Below, piece after piece: positions 1 to 5,305 of a stretch of 6,815 nucleotides of DNA (position 1 is its first letter; every line of letters starts with the position of its first letter). Both the position numbers and the translations under genes were made by a program. Under the pieces are notes generated by a model. The model saw nothing but the letters and a program-made list of their open reading frames with translations. It had not been told where the DNA came from and searched no databases. This stretch comes from JAYZQT01 sp964412235 (lineage in GTDB: Bacteria > Pseudomonadota > Alphaproteobacteria > MPNO01 > UBA830), in contig CAYPNT010000118.1 in NCBI GenBank assembly GCA_964412235.1, positions 1 to 6,815 of the forward strand, written 5' to 3'.

Positions 1-243
1 GGTCGAAAAGCAAAATCCGATATTTTCATGTTCCACAGTGAAGCATTCAACGAAGGTCTAATACACGCCGAGAATGTCGGTGGCGATATAGAACTCGCAC
101 TTAATCAACGGTTCATCATTGGTGCCTTCCCTTGGCGGTTTGAGGGCCTCGAGGCTTGTCCTTGCCGCATAATCTGTTTTTCTGAAGTCGGGGATTCTGT
201 CGAGACAATTGGCGAAGTTGCGAAAGCACTTACCGGGACCTGA
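1..243 (+). CDS. Cyclase-family (PF04199-like) metal-dependent hydrolase, C-terminal fragment
   Basis: The reading frame is open from the first base and stops with TGA, giving the last 80 residues of a protein whose start lies outside the window. The tail has the hallmark end of the cyclase/kynurenine-formamidase-like family: a His followed by Ala-Glu-Asn-Val-Gly-Gly-Asp, then a hydrophobic strand with Gly-Ala-Phe-Pro-Trp-Arg, then Gly-Leu-Glu-Ala-Cys-Pro-Cys-Arg and a final hydrophobic strand. In this family the Glu-Asn segment and the Pro-x-Arg near the end belong to the fold and active-site region; the N-terminal HxGTHxD-type metal motif would lie upstream and cannot be checked. Family members hydrolyse cyclic or aryl amides and related compounds, usually in the cytoplasm. 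The next gene starts 77 nt downstream on the same strand with no terminator between, so co-transcription is likely. The family call is fairly secure; the substrate is unknown. Confidence 0.78.
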   Translation, partial: GRKAKSDIFMFHSEAFNEGLIHAENVGGDIELALNQRFIIGAFPWRFEGLEACPCRIICFSEVGDSVETIGEVAKALTGT

Positions 244-307
244 TAAAGCTTCATATAAATAAATTTAAACTCTAATTACAGAAAAAGGATGGCTTAGATC
301 CATTCTC

Positions 308-316
308 GGAGGAGGT
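308..316 (+). promoter_or_regulatory. Strong Shine-Dalgarno fixing a TTG start
   Basis: The sequence GGAGGAGGT lies just upstream of TTG at 321, with 5 nt between the second GGAGG and the start codon. No in-frame ATG has comparable support. The protein read from this TTG begins directly with the conserved first beta-strand of amidohydrolases (Met-Asp-Leu-Ile-Ile-Arg-Asn-Ala), which supports it as the true start. Confidence 0.8.
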
Positions 317-320
317 AATA

Positions 321-1559
321 TTGGACCTTATTATCAGAAATGCGAGGTTACTGGATGAAGACGGTAAATGGGATATTGGGATTGAAGGTGGCCGAATTCG
401 GGCATTAGAGCATGCGATTGATGGGACAGGTACAGAAGAGGTAGACGCCGACGGGTTGCTGACGACGCCCACGTATGTGAATGGCCACGTACATCATGAC
501 AAGAGCAACCTTGGCGACATTATGCGCCCAAACGAGACAAACAGTTTTCAAGAGTGTTTGGAAATTACCTGGGAACACAAACGTACGTATACCGTAGACG
601 AAATTGTGGAGCGCGCGAGTCGAGCTATCGAAGAAGGAATACTCAACGGAACAACGACCTTTCGAGTTTTTGCTGACGTGGACACGATTGGAGGCATGAC
701 CCCCCTCGAGGGTATTATCGCGCTGCGAGAGAAGTGGGCCGGTATCGTAGAAATAGAGGCAGTTGATTTTCCTCAAGAAGCGATACTTAGAGACCCTGGA
801 ACAATCGACCTGATGCGCGAAGGCATGAAAATTGGTGCTGACGTCGTAGGCGGTCTACCTTGGCATGAACACCTAGATGAGGACGCGCGCGCACACATAG
901 ACTTCTGCTTCAAACTTGCAATGGAATACGACAAAGACATTCACATGCTGGTGGATGACACCGATAACGCAAACAGCCGGTCTCTTGAATATCTTGCCAC
1001 CAAAACAATCCGCGAGGGATACCAAGGCAGGGTCTCAGCGAGCCACTGTGGCGCTCTCGCTGCCTATAACGAAGTGCACGCAAGAAAAGTGATCGCTCTC
1101 GTCGCCGAAGCAGACGTATCAATTTCCACTAACCCGCATATTAGCCTAGTCGCTCAGGGACGGTATGACAGTGACAATATGCGCCGCGGAGTAACACGCA
1201 CGAAAGACCTCTGGAAAGCGGGCGCGAACGTTTTTTCCGCGCAAGACGACGTAAATGACCCATATTATCCATTCGGTAGGAACGACCAACAAGAAGTGGC
1301 ATCCTTTGTCTGTCACGCATGTCACATGACATATCCGGATGAGATCCGAGCTGTGTTTGATTTCATCACAACAAACGCAGCCACGGCTCTCAGGCTTGAA
1401 GACTACGGTCTCGCGCTCGGCAAGAAGGCGGACCTTAATGTGCTCTGTGCGTCTACCGTGCAACATGTATTGCGGTTACAGGAGCCACCAAAATTTGTAA
1501 TTAAATCTGGAAAAGTTTTAGCGAAAAATAACCTCACTCGAGAATTATTGTCTCCCTGA
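321..1559 (+). CDS. Cytosine-deaminase-like amidohydrolase (CodA-related), TTG start
   Basis: This 412-aa protein is close in length to E. coli cytosine deaminase (CodA) and aligns with it along most of its length when compared from memory. Visible landmarks are the HxH metal motif (H56, H58 followed by H59-D60-K61), the Phe-Pro-Gln-Glu loop (150-153; the Gln contacts the base in CodA), Gly-Gly-Leu-Pro (177-180), Ser-His242, Gln-Gly-Arg (279-281) and Asp-Asp-Val-Asn-Asp-Pro-Tyr-Tyr-Pro (309-317) with the metal-binding Asp309. The family hydrolyses ring C-N bonds (cytosine, isoguanine, creatinine, triazines) with a divalent metal. One segment is odd. Where CodA has His-Cys-Asp-Glu, this protein has Leu210-Val-Asp-Asp213, with a His two residues earlier (H208), so one metal ligand and the catalytic Glu are displaced or replaced. 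It lies between two hydrolase genes and was probably transcribed with them. The fold is secure; the substrate is not, and plain cytosine deaminase activity is doubtful. Confidence 0.88.
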   Translation: MDLIIRNARLLDEDGKWDIGIEGGRIRALEHAIDGTGTEEVDADGLLTTPTYVNGHVHHDKSNLGDIMRPNETNSFQECLEITWEHKRTYTVDEIVERASRAIEEGILNGTTTFRVFADVDTIGGMTPLEGIIALREKWAGIVEIEAVDFPQEAILRDPGTIDLMREGMKIGADVVGGLPWHEHLDEDARAHIDFCFKLAMEYDKDIHMLVDDTDNANSRSLEYLATKTIREGYQGRVSASHCGALAAYNEVHARKVIALVAEADVSISTNPHISLVAQGRYDSDNMRRGVTRTKDLWKAGANVFSAQDDVNDPYYPFGRNDQQEVASFVCHACHMTYPDEIRAVFDFITTNAATALRLEDYGLALGKKADLNVLCASTVQHVLRLQEPPKFVIKSGKVLAKNNLTRELLSP

Positions 1560-1621
1560 GAAATGCTTTAACACGTCTGTCGGCGAGCAAACCGTATAAA
1601 TTAATTAGGAGGAACGCGTTC

Positions 1622-2818
1622 ATGGATATTCAAACACCATACCCGCTTCCGCCGGATCTCGCAGCCCTGGTAGAAGCGGAGTGGCCCCGCTTTTCTGAAA
1701 CCGAAATTTCTCGTCGCCAGGCATGCATAAACGCGCTTATGGAGGAGCAAAACCTCGAATATCTCATGGTATACGGGTTTTACTGGAATGGACCCGCTAT
1801 CCCTTGGCTAACGCACTGGCCTACCTCTGCGGAAGCGGCACTCATTATCACTCCACAAGAGAAAAATAAACTGTACGTGCAATTTCACAATCATGTTCCC
1901 CAAGCCAAAATAGGTGCTACCAACTGTGAGGTTGATTGGGGAGGACCTGACACAATTGGCACCGTAATACGGGACTTTCAACAACGTGGTGCTCATTCAG
2001 ACGACAGGGTCGGCGTGATAGGTCCCTTGGGAATGAGTGGAACTGATCGTTTACGAGAAGCTTTCGGTGAACTAGTAGACCTTAACCGCGATTTTACGCG
2101 CCTAAGACTTATCAAATCTGATGAGGAAGTCGATTGGATGCGTATCGGAGCATGGTATTCAGATCGCGCAATTCTATCAGTAGGGGATAATTTGCGCCCC
2201 GGGATAACCGAGCGCGAACTAGGGGATTTATGTCAACGAGCGTGGGTACCACTTGGCGGAGAGACTGTAATTCATTTTTTTGGTTCAACGCCGATGTCGA
2301 ATCCCAACTGCCATGTGCCGCGCCAACTTCCCTCAGGACGTCCAATAGAAAAGGGGGATGCCGTGTTCTGTGAAATATCGGGGGCCTTTCGCGGATATTC
2401 TGGACAGGTGTTGCGTACCTTTTCGATCGATAGCGACCCAACACAACTATACCAGGACCTTCACGACACGGCAGAGTCAACTTACGATGCTATCTATAAT
2501 ATCCTCAGGAACGGGACTACGGCCGAAGAAATAGTCTCCGCTTCCGCAGTTATAGAGAATGCAGGCTTTACGACGTGTGATGATTTAGTTCACGGCTATG
2601 GAGGCGGTTATTTTCCCCCAATTGTTGGTTCTGCAAGCCGTCCCGCAGGACCAATCCCGGATATGGTACTTCGAACAGGTATGATGCTTGTAATTCAGCC
2701 AAATGTGACGACCCGAGATGGCAAGGCAGGTGTGCAAACAGGAGAGTGCGTGCTGATCACCGACGGCGGGTGTGAGACCATACACAATGTTCCAAGGGGT
2801 TTACGCGTAACCGGCTAG
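1622..2818 (+). CDS. M24 (creatinase/prolidase-fold) hydrolase with degenerate metal site
   Basis: The 398-aa protein has an AGGAGG ribosome site 9 nt before its ATG. Residues about 25-160 form a creatinase-type N-terminal domain, followed by the typical linker Arg-Leu-Ile-Lys-Ser-Asp-Glu-Glu-Val (162-170) and a pita-bread domain to the C-terminus. In metal-dependent M24 peptidases the ligands are Asp, Asp, His, Glu, Glu. Here the equivalent positions read Glu251, Gln262, His324 (in His-Gly-Tyr-Gly-Gly-Gly), Gln359 (in Val-Ile-Gln-Pro) and Glu375. Three of five are changed, so a dinuclear aminopeptidase site is unlikely. Creatinase itself works without metal, but its active-site Glu in the Glu-Arg-Thr motif is Leu264 here, so creatinase is not supported either. 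There is no signal peptide, so the protein is presumably cytoplasmic. It lies 62 nt after the deaminase-like gene with no terminator between, suggesting a shared catabolic operon. Probably a non-peptidase amide or amidine hydrolase; substrate unknown. Confidence 0.88.
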   Translation: MDIQTPYPLPPDLAALVEAEWPRFSETEISRRQACINALMEEQNLEYLMVYGFYWNGPAIPWLTHWPTSAEAALIITPQEKNKLYVQFHNHVPQAKIGATNCEVDWGGPDTIGTVIRDFQQRGAHSDDRVGVIGPLGMSGTDRLREAFGELVDLNRDFTRLRLIKSDEEVDWMRIGAWYSDRAILSVGDNLRPGITERELGDLCQRAWVPLGGETVIHFFGSTPMSNPNCHVPRQLPSGRPIEKGDAVFCEISGAFRGYSGQVLRTFSIDSDPTQLYQDLHDTAESTYDAIYNILRNGTTAEEIVSASAVIENAGFTTCDDLVHGYGGGYFPPIVGSASRPAGPIPDMVLRTGMMLVIQPNVTTRDGKAGVQTGECVLITDGGCETIHNVPRGLRVTG

Positions 2819-2833
2819 TTTAATATTCAATCC

Positions 2834-2855
2834 TGCGCCTTAGACAAGGTGCGCA
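2834..2855 (+). terminator. Weak GC-rich stem-loop after the M24 gene
   Basis: TGCGCCTT and AAGGTGCGCA can pair around a short AGAC loop, with a two-base bulge on the right arm. It begins 15 nt after the M24 stop codon, where an operon terminator would be expected, but no T-tract follows. It could stabilise the mRNA end or be chance. Confidence 0.25.
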
Positions 2856-2937
2856 AAACTGCAATAAGGAGTGACAGCCGTCGTATAGAAATATTAACGT
2901 TGAACTGTCTAAACTATTCACTGCCAAGAGGCATGCC

Positions 2938-3141
2938 ATGAGTGAGGTATACGAAACAATTCCAGGATGCTGCAACGCTTGCCGACACTACGACACGGAA
3001 GTGTTTGGAGAGGTTAACTATGGCCAATGTCGGTATTTCCCTCCTCTCAATATTCAGCAAAAAGCTGAGGGTCTCCCGCGGGGGATATGGCCGATCGTCG
3101 GTTACGATGACTATTGTGGTATGTATGACCAAAAAAAGTAG
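2938..3141 (+). CDS. Small cysteine-rich CX2C...C...C protein (67 aa)
   Basis: A 67-residue protein starts at ATG 2938 with AAGAGG 6 nt upstream. It holds five Cys: C11, C12, C15, C31 and C60. The arrangement C12-X2-C15, then Gly-Gln-C31-Arg-Tyr-Phe-Pro-Pro, then Asp-Asp-Tyr-C60-Gly-Met-Tyr, is a compact four-Cys pattern with Trp-Pro just before the last element, typical of small bacterial proteins thought to bind zinc or an iron-sulfur cluster. No signal peptide or membrane segment is visible, so it is probably cytoplasmic. It follows the hydrolase genes by 119 nt and converges with an exported-protein gene on the other strand. Another reading frame is open across the same region (from 2942), but it has no ribosome site and no recognisable pattern. 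I do not recognise a named family; possible roles are a metal-binding regulator or a small Fe-S accessory subunit. Coding status is fairly sure, function unknown. Confidence 0.68.
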   Translation: MSEVYETIPGCCNACRHYDTEVFGEVNYGQCRYFPPLNIQQKAEGLPRGIWPIVGYDDYCGMYDQKK

Positions 3142-3157
3142 AGAACACTTCTTCTAC
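3131..3157 (-). terminator. Probable intrinsic terminator of the exported-protein gene (minus strand)
   Basis: Read on the minus strand, GTAGAAGAA can pair with TTCTCTAC (one bulged base) around a short loop, and a run of seven T follows at once. It lies about 57 nt past the stop of the minus-strand gene ending at 3215. On the plus strand the same bases are the A-run that encodes the last Lys residues and stop of the small Cys protein, so the element overlaps that gene's 3' end. The stem is AT-rich, so strength is uncertain. Confidence 0.45.
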
Positions 3158-3214
3158 TCCGCAACAATTACAGTCTTTTCAATGAACTTTCAGTAATAGA
3201 CAAAGTAAAGATAT

Positions 3215-3508
3215 TTATGTGCCGACCCCGGGCCAATGACTATTTGATTTTATCGACTTGTTCCCTTCCGCCATTGGGCAGTAGGCCGCACCATTCTGGG
3301 TGGCTAGCCCAATACTAAAGCCACCGTATTTGTTAACCCAAAGTTCAATGACGCCAATGGGCCCAGGCACGCCGCGCCATATACGCTCCATTCCAAGTTG
3401 CGCTAGGGACTCTCTTGCCTGATCAATGGGAAAGCACTGTGGTTCAGGGTGAGCAAATACACAATTAGGCGCGAACATCATCAAAAAGACCGTTAAACGG
3501 ATTACCAT
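3215..3508 (-). CDS. Small exported hypothetical protein with signal peptide (97 aa)
   Basis: The gene starts at the minus-strand ATG whose first base is 3508, preceded by AGAGG 5 nt upstream. An ATG 39 nt further upstream is in frame but would place Lys and His residues ahead of the signal peptide and lacks this ribosome site. Residues 1-19 form a Sec signal: Met-Val-Ile-Arg, a hydrophobic core, then a probable cut after Val-Phe-Ala before His-Pro-Glu. The mature part, about 78 residues, contains two Cys (C25 and C77) that could form a disulfide, an Ile-Glu-Leu-Trp-Val-Asn strand, Gly-Gly-Phe-Ser and Asn-Gly-Ala-Ala-Tyr-Cys. This matches a loose pattern seen in small periplasmic proteins of Gram-negative bacteria: Cys near the start, Gly-rich strand pairs, a second Cys and then a short Gly-containing tail. 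Function unknown. It is divergent from the split-barrel gene that begins at 3696. Confidence 0.72.
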   Translation of the reverse strand: MVIRLTVFLMMFAPNCVFAHPEPQCFPIDQARESLAQLGMERIWRGVPGPIGVIELWVNKYGGFSIGLATQNGAAYCPMAEGNKSIKSNSHWPGVGT

Positions 3509-3695
3509 GAAACCTCTATGGGACTTCTTGCACACGCTAACCATCAAAAAATCGCTACTTAAAGTTTTTCAAAATAGTATTTTGCACCGTTTTAGCCACC
3601 ACGTTTTCTTCAATCTGACAACTTACCTTAAAGATCCATTACGTAACCCAACATTTCGTATATTGTGGTGTACTTTTACAAAATGGAAAACACAC

Positions 3696-4154
3696 ATGCT
3701 CGATGACGACATGAAAAAAATAATATCAACAACAGTGTTATGTTTTGCCGCTACTGTTAATAAAGATGGCACTCCCAACTTGTCGCCCAAAAGTTCGCTA
3801 AAAGTATACGATAATCGAAATTTAATCTTCGCCAATATGGCGTCGCCGCAGACTGTAAACAACTTGATTCGCAATCCCGCGATCGAGATTAACTGCGTCG
3901 ACATTTTTTCCCGACGTGGATATGGGTTCTCTGGGGCCGCTACGATACATAACGGAAGTGATCCGATATACACAACTCTGAAACAGGACATAGCGGTAGA
4001 GCATGGAGACGCGATCCCTGTATTCGACGCTATTATGGTTCAAGTATCTGAAGTTAGAAAAGTTGTATCGCCCGCCTACACCTTCATCGACGGCGTCACG
4101 GAAGAACTCCTCAGAAAAGCATACTACGACAAATATGAGGTCAAACCCATCTAA
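3696..4154 (+). CDS. Pyridoxamine 5'-phosphate oxidase-like flavin/split-barrel protein
   Basis: Read from ATG 3696 this gives 152 residues with a clear PNPOx-like split-barrel N-terminal half: a short helix (Met-Leu-Asp-Asp-Asp-Met-Lys-Lys), Cys-Phe-Ala-Ala-Thr-Val-Asn-Lys-Asp-Gly-Thr-Pro-Asn (16-28), Ser-Pro-Lys, Leu-Ile-Phe-Ala-Asn (43-47), Ser-Pro-Gln-Thr-Val-Asn-Asn-Leu (50-57) and Asn-Pro-Ala-Ile-Glu-Ile (60-65), followed by Arg-Arg-Gly-Tyr-Gly-Phe-Ser-Gly (73-80). Such proteins bind FMN, F420 or haem and are usually small cytoplasmic redox or stress enzymes. The frame is open further upstream to an ATG at 3507, but those extra 63 residues show no family similarity and overlap the divergent gene's start, so the internal ATG where homology begins is preferred even though its ribosome site is weak. 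It could be a general stress or flavin-linked reductase; substrate not predictable. Confidence 0.85.
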   Translation: MLDDDMKKIISTTVLCFAATVNKDGTPNLSPKSSLKVYDNRNLIFANMASPQTVNNLIRNPAIEINCVDIFSRRGYGFSGAATIHNGSDPIYTTLKQDIAVEHGDAIPVFDAIMVQVSEVRKVVSPAYTFIDGVTEELLRKAYYDKYEVKPI

Positions 4155-4245
4155 ACCCATAAGTCTGTTTTGTTTACTTCTTTTTGTGGCGCCTGCCTAA
4201 TCGTCCTATAACCGTACTTAAGGTTTGGAGATCATCATTTTAGAT

Positions 4246-4274
4246 TTGTTACAAAGCCTGCCCAACAGTATGTT
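4246..4274 (+). promoter_or_regulatory. Candidate sigma70-type promoter upstream of the ABM-domain gene
   Basis: TTGTTA (4246-4251) and TATGTT (4269-4274) are separated by 17 nt, each matching the consensus -35 and -10 at four of six positions. Transcription would begin near 4281 and pass at once through the terminator hairpin at 4297-4324 before reaching the gene at 4343. The match is moderate and such boxes occur by chance in AT-rich DNA. Confidence 0.3.
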
Positions 4275-4296
4275 CTTCGGAAACCTTATATAACGT

Positions 4297-4324
4297 GCCA
4301 CACTTCAGGGTGTGGCTATTTTTT
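4297..4324 (+). terminator. Perfect intrinsic terminator (or attenuator) ahead of the ABM-domain gene
   Basis: GCCACAC and GTGTGGC form a perfect 7-bp stem with the six-base loop TTCAGG, followed by TATTTTTT. This is a textbook rho-independent terminator for the plus strand. It may end the transcript of the split-barrel gene, whose stop is 142 nt upstream. The T-tract ends only 18 nt before the ATG of the ABM-domain gene, leaving no room for a separate promoter in between, so it may instead act as an attenuator for that gene. Confidence 0.85.
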
Positions 4325-4342
4325 CCAGGTGTATAGTACGTC

Positions 4343-4663
4343 ATGATCATATGCATAATCGAATTTGAAACGCTCCCAGGAATGGAAGCTGAGCAACAGA
4401 AATGGTTAACCGACTTGATGCCTCGCGTCGAAGGTTACCCTGGTTTTCAGGGTAAGGAGAGTTATGCTCATATATCGGGAGACGGCCGAATAAATACCGT
4501 TTCATACTGGGCCGATGAAAATTCCCTGCGCGCATGGACCCATGATCCTCATCACAAAGAGGCTATGGCCGCAGGAAAAGACCATATTTTTTCTCGATAC
4601 ACAATTCGAATATGCTCGGAACTACGGAGTTATGGACACGAAGCCAAACCGAACAAAAAATAG
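4343..4663 (+). CDS. Antibiotic biosynthesis monooxygenase (ABM)-domain protein
   Basis: A 106-residue protein that forms one complete ABM (dimeric alpha-beta barrel) domain. It opens with a hydrophobic strand (Ile-Ile-Cys-Ile-Ile-Glu-Phe), then Met-Pro-Arg-Val-Glu-Gly-Tyr-Pro-Gly-Phe-Gln-Gly-Lys-Glu-Ser-Tyr (26-41), Val-Ser-Tyr-Trp-Ala-Asp-Glu (53-59), Ser-Leu-Arg-Ala-Trp (61-65) and His-His-Lys-Glu-Ala-Met (70-75), ending with a Tyr-Thr-Ile-Arg-Ile strand and Arg-Ser-Tyr-Gly-His. Family members are small cytoplasmic dimers that oxidise quinol-like or polyketide substrates without cofactor, or, in the IsdG type, degrade haem; many are uncharacterised. The Asn/Trp/His set of haem-degrading members cannot be assigned confidently here. 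The ribosome site (CAGGTG, about 11 nt before ATG) is weak, and there is no other in-frame ATG close by. The T-tract of a strong terminator ends 18 nt upstream. The family is fairly certain, the reaction unknown. Confidence 0.85.
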   Translation: MIICIIEFETLPGMEAEQQKWLTDLMPRVEGYPGFQGKESYAHISGDGRINTVSYWADENSLRAWTHDPHHKEAMAAGKDHIFSRYTIRICSELRSYGHEAKPNKK

Positions 4664-4674
4664 CGTTGTATTGA

Positions 4675-4695
4675 AAGGGACGTAACTGCGCCCTT
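4675..4695 (+). terminator. Weak stem-loop after the ABM-domain gene
   Basis: AAGGG pairs with CCCTT and an inner CG pairs with CG, with one bulged A, around a TAACTG loop. It lies 11 nt after the stop codon. The bases after it (CTATTAC) are only mildly T-rich, so it is at best a weak terminator. Confidence 0.3.
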
Positions 4696-4737
4696 CTATT
4701 ACAAAGAGGAATACAGTATTACAGCGGCCAGCTACGG

Positions 4738-4950
4738 TCAGAGTTTTCTGTCAGGCTTTAGCTGTTTCAGATGGTATAGGTTGCCGATCATAGTAACTTG
4801 CGTGTCGGCCTCGCGCGGTCGATGCCGAACAAACCTTCGAATCCGTAACAAAGGATTAATCGTGACACGCGAAAACAAGTAGAGCAGCCAAAGACAAGCC
4901 TCAAGCAAGGCCGCAATTGACCGAAACAGGCCCCCCGAAATAACCTTCAT
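4738..4950 (-). CDS. Possible small membrane protein (70 aa), hypothetical
   Basis: A minus-strand frame of 70 codons begins at the ATG whose first base is 4950. An AAGGAG sequence lies upstream at a long spacing of 11 nt. Residues about 7-35 contain a hydrophobic stretch (Leu-Phe-Arg-Ser-Ile-Ala-Ala-Leu-Leu, then Leu-Trp-Leu-Leu-Tyr-Leu-Phe) that could be one membrane helix, followed by a very basic segment (Arg-Ile-Arg-Arg-Phe-Val-Arg-His-Arg-Pro-Arg) and a polar C-terminus rich in Lys and Arg. No known family is recognised. Evidence for: a ribosome-site-like sequence, one plausible helix obeying the positive-inside rule, and a gene-sized gap otherwise empty. Evidence against: short length, poor spacing and no recognised homologue. 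It may be non-coding. Confidence 0.35.
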   Translation of the reverse strand: MKVISGGLFRSIAALLEACLWLLYLFSRVTINPLLRIRRFVRHRPREADTQVTMIGNLYHLKQLKPDRKL

Positions 4951-4970
4951 GTTATGTCCTACTCCTTAAG

Positions 4971-5034
4971 TAAGTTTGGTCACCTCCCTATTGCCAGCCA
5001 AGAGACATCAGGAGTTTTAAGACAACCAAACTTA
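4971..5034. repeat. Perfect 10-bp inverted repeat, arms 44 nt apart
   Basis: TAAGTTTGGT (4971-4980) and ACCAAACTTA (5025-5034) are exact reverse complements. They sit between the start of the possible minus-strand ORF and the AT-rich region upstream of the molybdoenzyme gene. The left arm lies just upstream of that ORF's AAGGAG. They could be paired binding sites for one regulator or the base of a long hairpin; no function can be assigned. Confidence 0.5.
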
Positions 5035-5218
5035 TGATCGGGCGAGACTATATGGGAATAGTAAGGAACTTTTTATGGTGAAATGTTCCAGTATTTTTCT
5101 TCTATAATTCATAAATTTATATTGGAGGCTACATCCAACGGACCATCTAATATTATTCCAACCGACCCCGCTACGACAATGGAACCAAAATAACTGTATA
5201 AATCTATATATAATAGTT

Positions 5219-5231
5219 ATTGATTATCAAT
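5219..5231. promoter_or_regulatory. 13-bp palindrome, candidate operator
   Basis: ATTGAT and ATCAAT are reverse complements flanking a single T. A TATAAT box follows 5 nt later (5236-5241), so a bound protein would sit directly upstream of a -10 element. The core TGATTATCA matches the inner part of a Fur-type box at 10 of 13 positions, but flanking bases fit poorly. It is not an FNR/Anr site, which needs four bases between TTGAT and ATCAA. Confidence 0.3.
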
Positions 5232-5305
5232 CTAATATAATATGTTTCTTATTTTTTAATTTAATAAATGAGACGTCCCGTTACATGTGACAAAAAGTTT
5301 TTATC

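Noticed and set aside
405..1466. Minus-strand open frames opposite the deaminase-like gene
   Set aside because: They lie wholly within a well-supported plus-strand gene and show no family motifs; they are antisense shadows.
2112..2480. Minus-strand open frame opposite the M24 gene
   Set aside because: It is antisense to conserved M24 motifs and has no recognisable protein features.
1622..2818. Assignment of the M24 gene as creatinase
   Set aside because: The Glu of the creatinase Glu-Arg-Thr active-site motif is Leu here, and other creatinase landmarks are not evident.
2866..2873. AAGGAG ribosome-site-like sequence after the M24 gene
   Set aside because: No start codon at proper spacing; the abutting GTG would give only five codons before a stop.
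2942..3196. Overlapping plus-strand frame across the small Cys gene
   Set aside because: No ribosome site, no recognisable pattern, and it overlaps almost completely the better supported frame starting at 2938.
3507..3695. Upstream extension of the split-barrel gene to an ATG at 3507
   Set aside because: The extra 63 residues have no family similarity, the ATG overlaps the start of the divergent gene, and homology begins exactly at the ATG at 3696.
5220..5230. FNR/Anr-type box TTGAT...ATCAA
   Set aside because: The half-sites are separated by one base instead of four, so it does not fit an FNR dimer.
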